Shown here one piece after another: positions 63,559-64,000 of a stretch of DNA of 64,000 bases. A model generated the notes under the pieces. The model did no database searches, was not told the DNA's origin, and saw only the letters and a list, made by a program, of their open reading frames with translations. Within the stretch, counting starts at the first letter, position 1, and each line of letters begins with the position of its first letter. The position numbers and the translations under genes are program-made. Source of the DNA: Arctopsyche grandis (taxonomy: Eukaryota; Arthropoda; Insecta; Trichoptera; Hydropsychidae); NCBI RefSeq assembly GCF_051622035.1, contig NC_135358.1, positions 22,200,501 to 22,264,500 on the forward strand. Direction: 5' to 3'.

Positions 63559-64000
63559 GTTGCCATCCTGCGAGTTGGGACCGATTCGATCATGTTGGTG
63601 CATCCCACTTTACTTCCATCCCACCCGTCACAATAAACCACACCGTCGTTGCACTCGCTTCGCCCCCAAAGTCCAAACACAATTCCAGAAAGCCATCGCC
63701 AGTTTCGAAAATAATTACGATCCATCCTCGGTCGTGATGATCACGAACTTCCTTTCAAAAGCATGGGCCATTTTTAAAAAATATTGTAATGCGTTACCTA
63801 TTAATTTTAGAAAACGTCGGAATTATACACAACGACAACATTATGCTCGTGCCCTCAATTATGCATTGTCAGAACCTTCTTCCGCATTGTGGACGAATGT
63901 GGTATAAAAAAGTGGTCTTTGATAATTATATGACGGCGTTTGTTTTGATTGTGAAGCCCCAGGGCCGGCTCGCCATATAGGGTTTTGCGTGATGTCAGTG

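Larger units (their letters stand above)
57348..64000. other. Intron 2 and beyond of the CFAP410-like gene, no further exon seen
   Basis: No further coding exon could be identified. The stretch holds ATAC microsatellites (57660-57690), a LINE tail (60991-61075), GGTCANT-rich repeats near 60520-60670, a tRNA-derived SINE head (62700-62898), a hAT-type MITE (63327-63558) and a possible transposon end at 63958. Otherwise featureless AT-rich sequence. Confidence 0.45.

Noticed and set aside
63958-64000. CAGGGCCGGCTCGCC at the window edge as a transposon terminus
   Set aside because: Plausible hAT-type end, but only 43 bases are visible and no partner can be seen.

Overview
The window looks like AT-rich insect nuclear DNA. 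The genes have short GT-AG introns. They include pickpocket-type (DEG/ENaC) channels, a large C2H2 zinc-finger gene and the start of a cilia gene. ATGT/TA microsatellites and Tc1, hAT, piggyBac, Tigger, RTE/jockey-like and Helitron-like debris are abundant. I cannot name the species.

Layout. 1-681 (+) holds the last two exons of a gene that continues off the left edge; its C-terminus resembles the SLX1-binding end of SLX4. 1438-23625 is a minus-strand tandem array of pickpocket genes: three 13-exon genes (A 1438-4331, B 5772-11020, E 19171-23625), one decayed copy (C, about 14955-17525) and one remnant reduced to first and last exon (D, about 18310-18505). My exon models for A, B and E sum to multiples of three (564, 558 and 563 codons) and share intron positions. 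E has a GT-to-GA change at one splice donor. Several MITEs, a Tc1-like element and an RTE fragment sit inside the array.

24040-30550 is a transposon nest: a LINE fragment, an internally deleted ZMYM1-like hAT element with an 8-bp target duplication, Helitron-like and Tc1 remnants, and a long (TA)n tract. 33158-39442 (-) is a 22-exon C2H2 zinc-finger gene (1,407 codons plus stop). 40522-43223 is a Tigger/pogo-like element filled with LINE fragments. A strongly GC-rich island lies at 43430-43915. 45080-46960 is a nested structure (foldback arms, a Harbinger-like MITE, a piggyBac derivative).

47542-57347 (+) carries the first two coding exons of a CFAP410 (C21orf2)-like gene, separated by a 9.66-kb intron full of transposons; the gene continues off the right edge. 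The rest, to 64000, is intronic or intergenic and mostly featureless apart from a LINE tail, a tRNA-derived SINE head and hAT-type MITE sequence.

The pickpocket genes probably form one sensory or osmotic cation-channel cluster that expanded by tandem duplication. The other three genes show no functional link to it or to each other.
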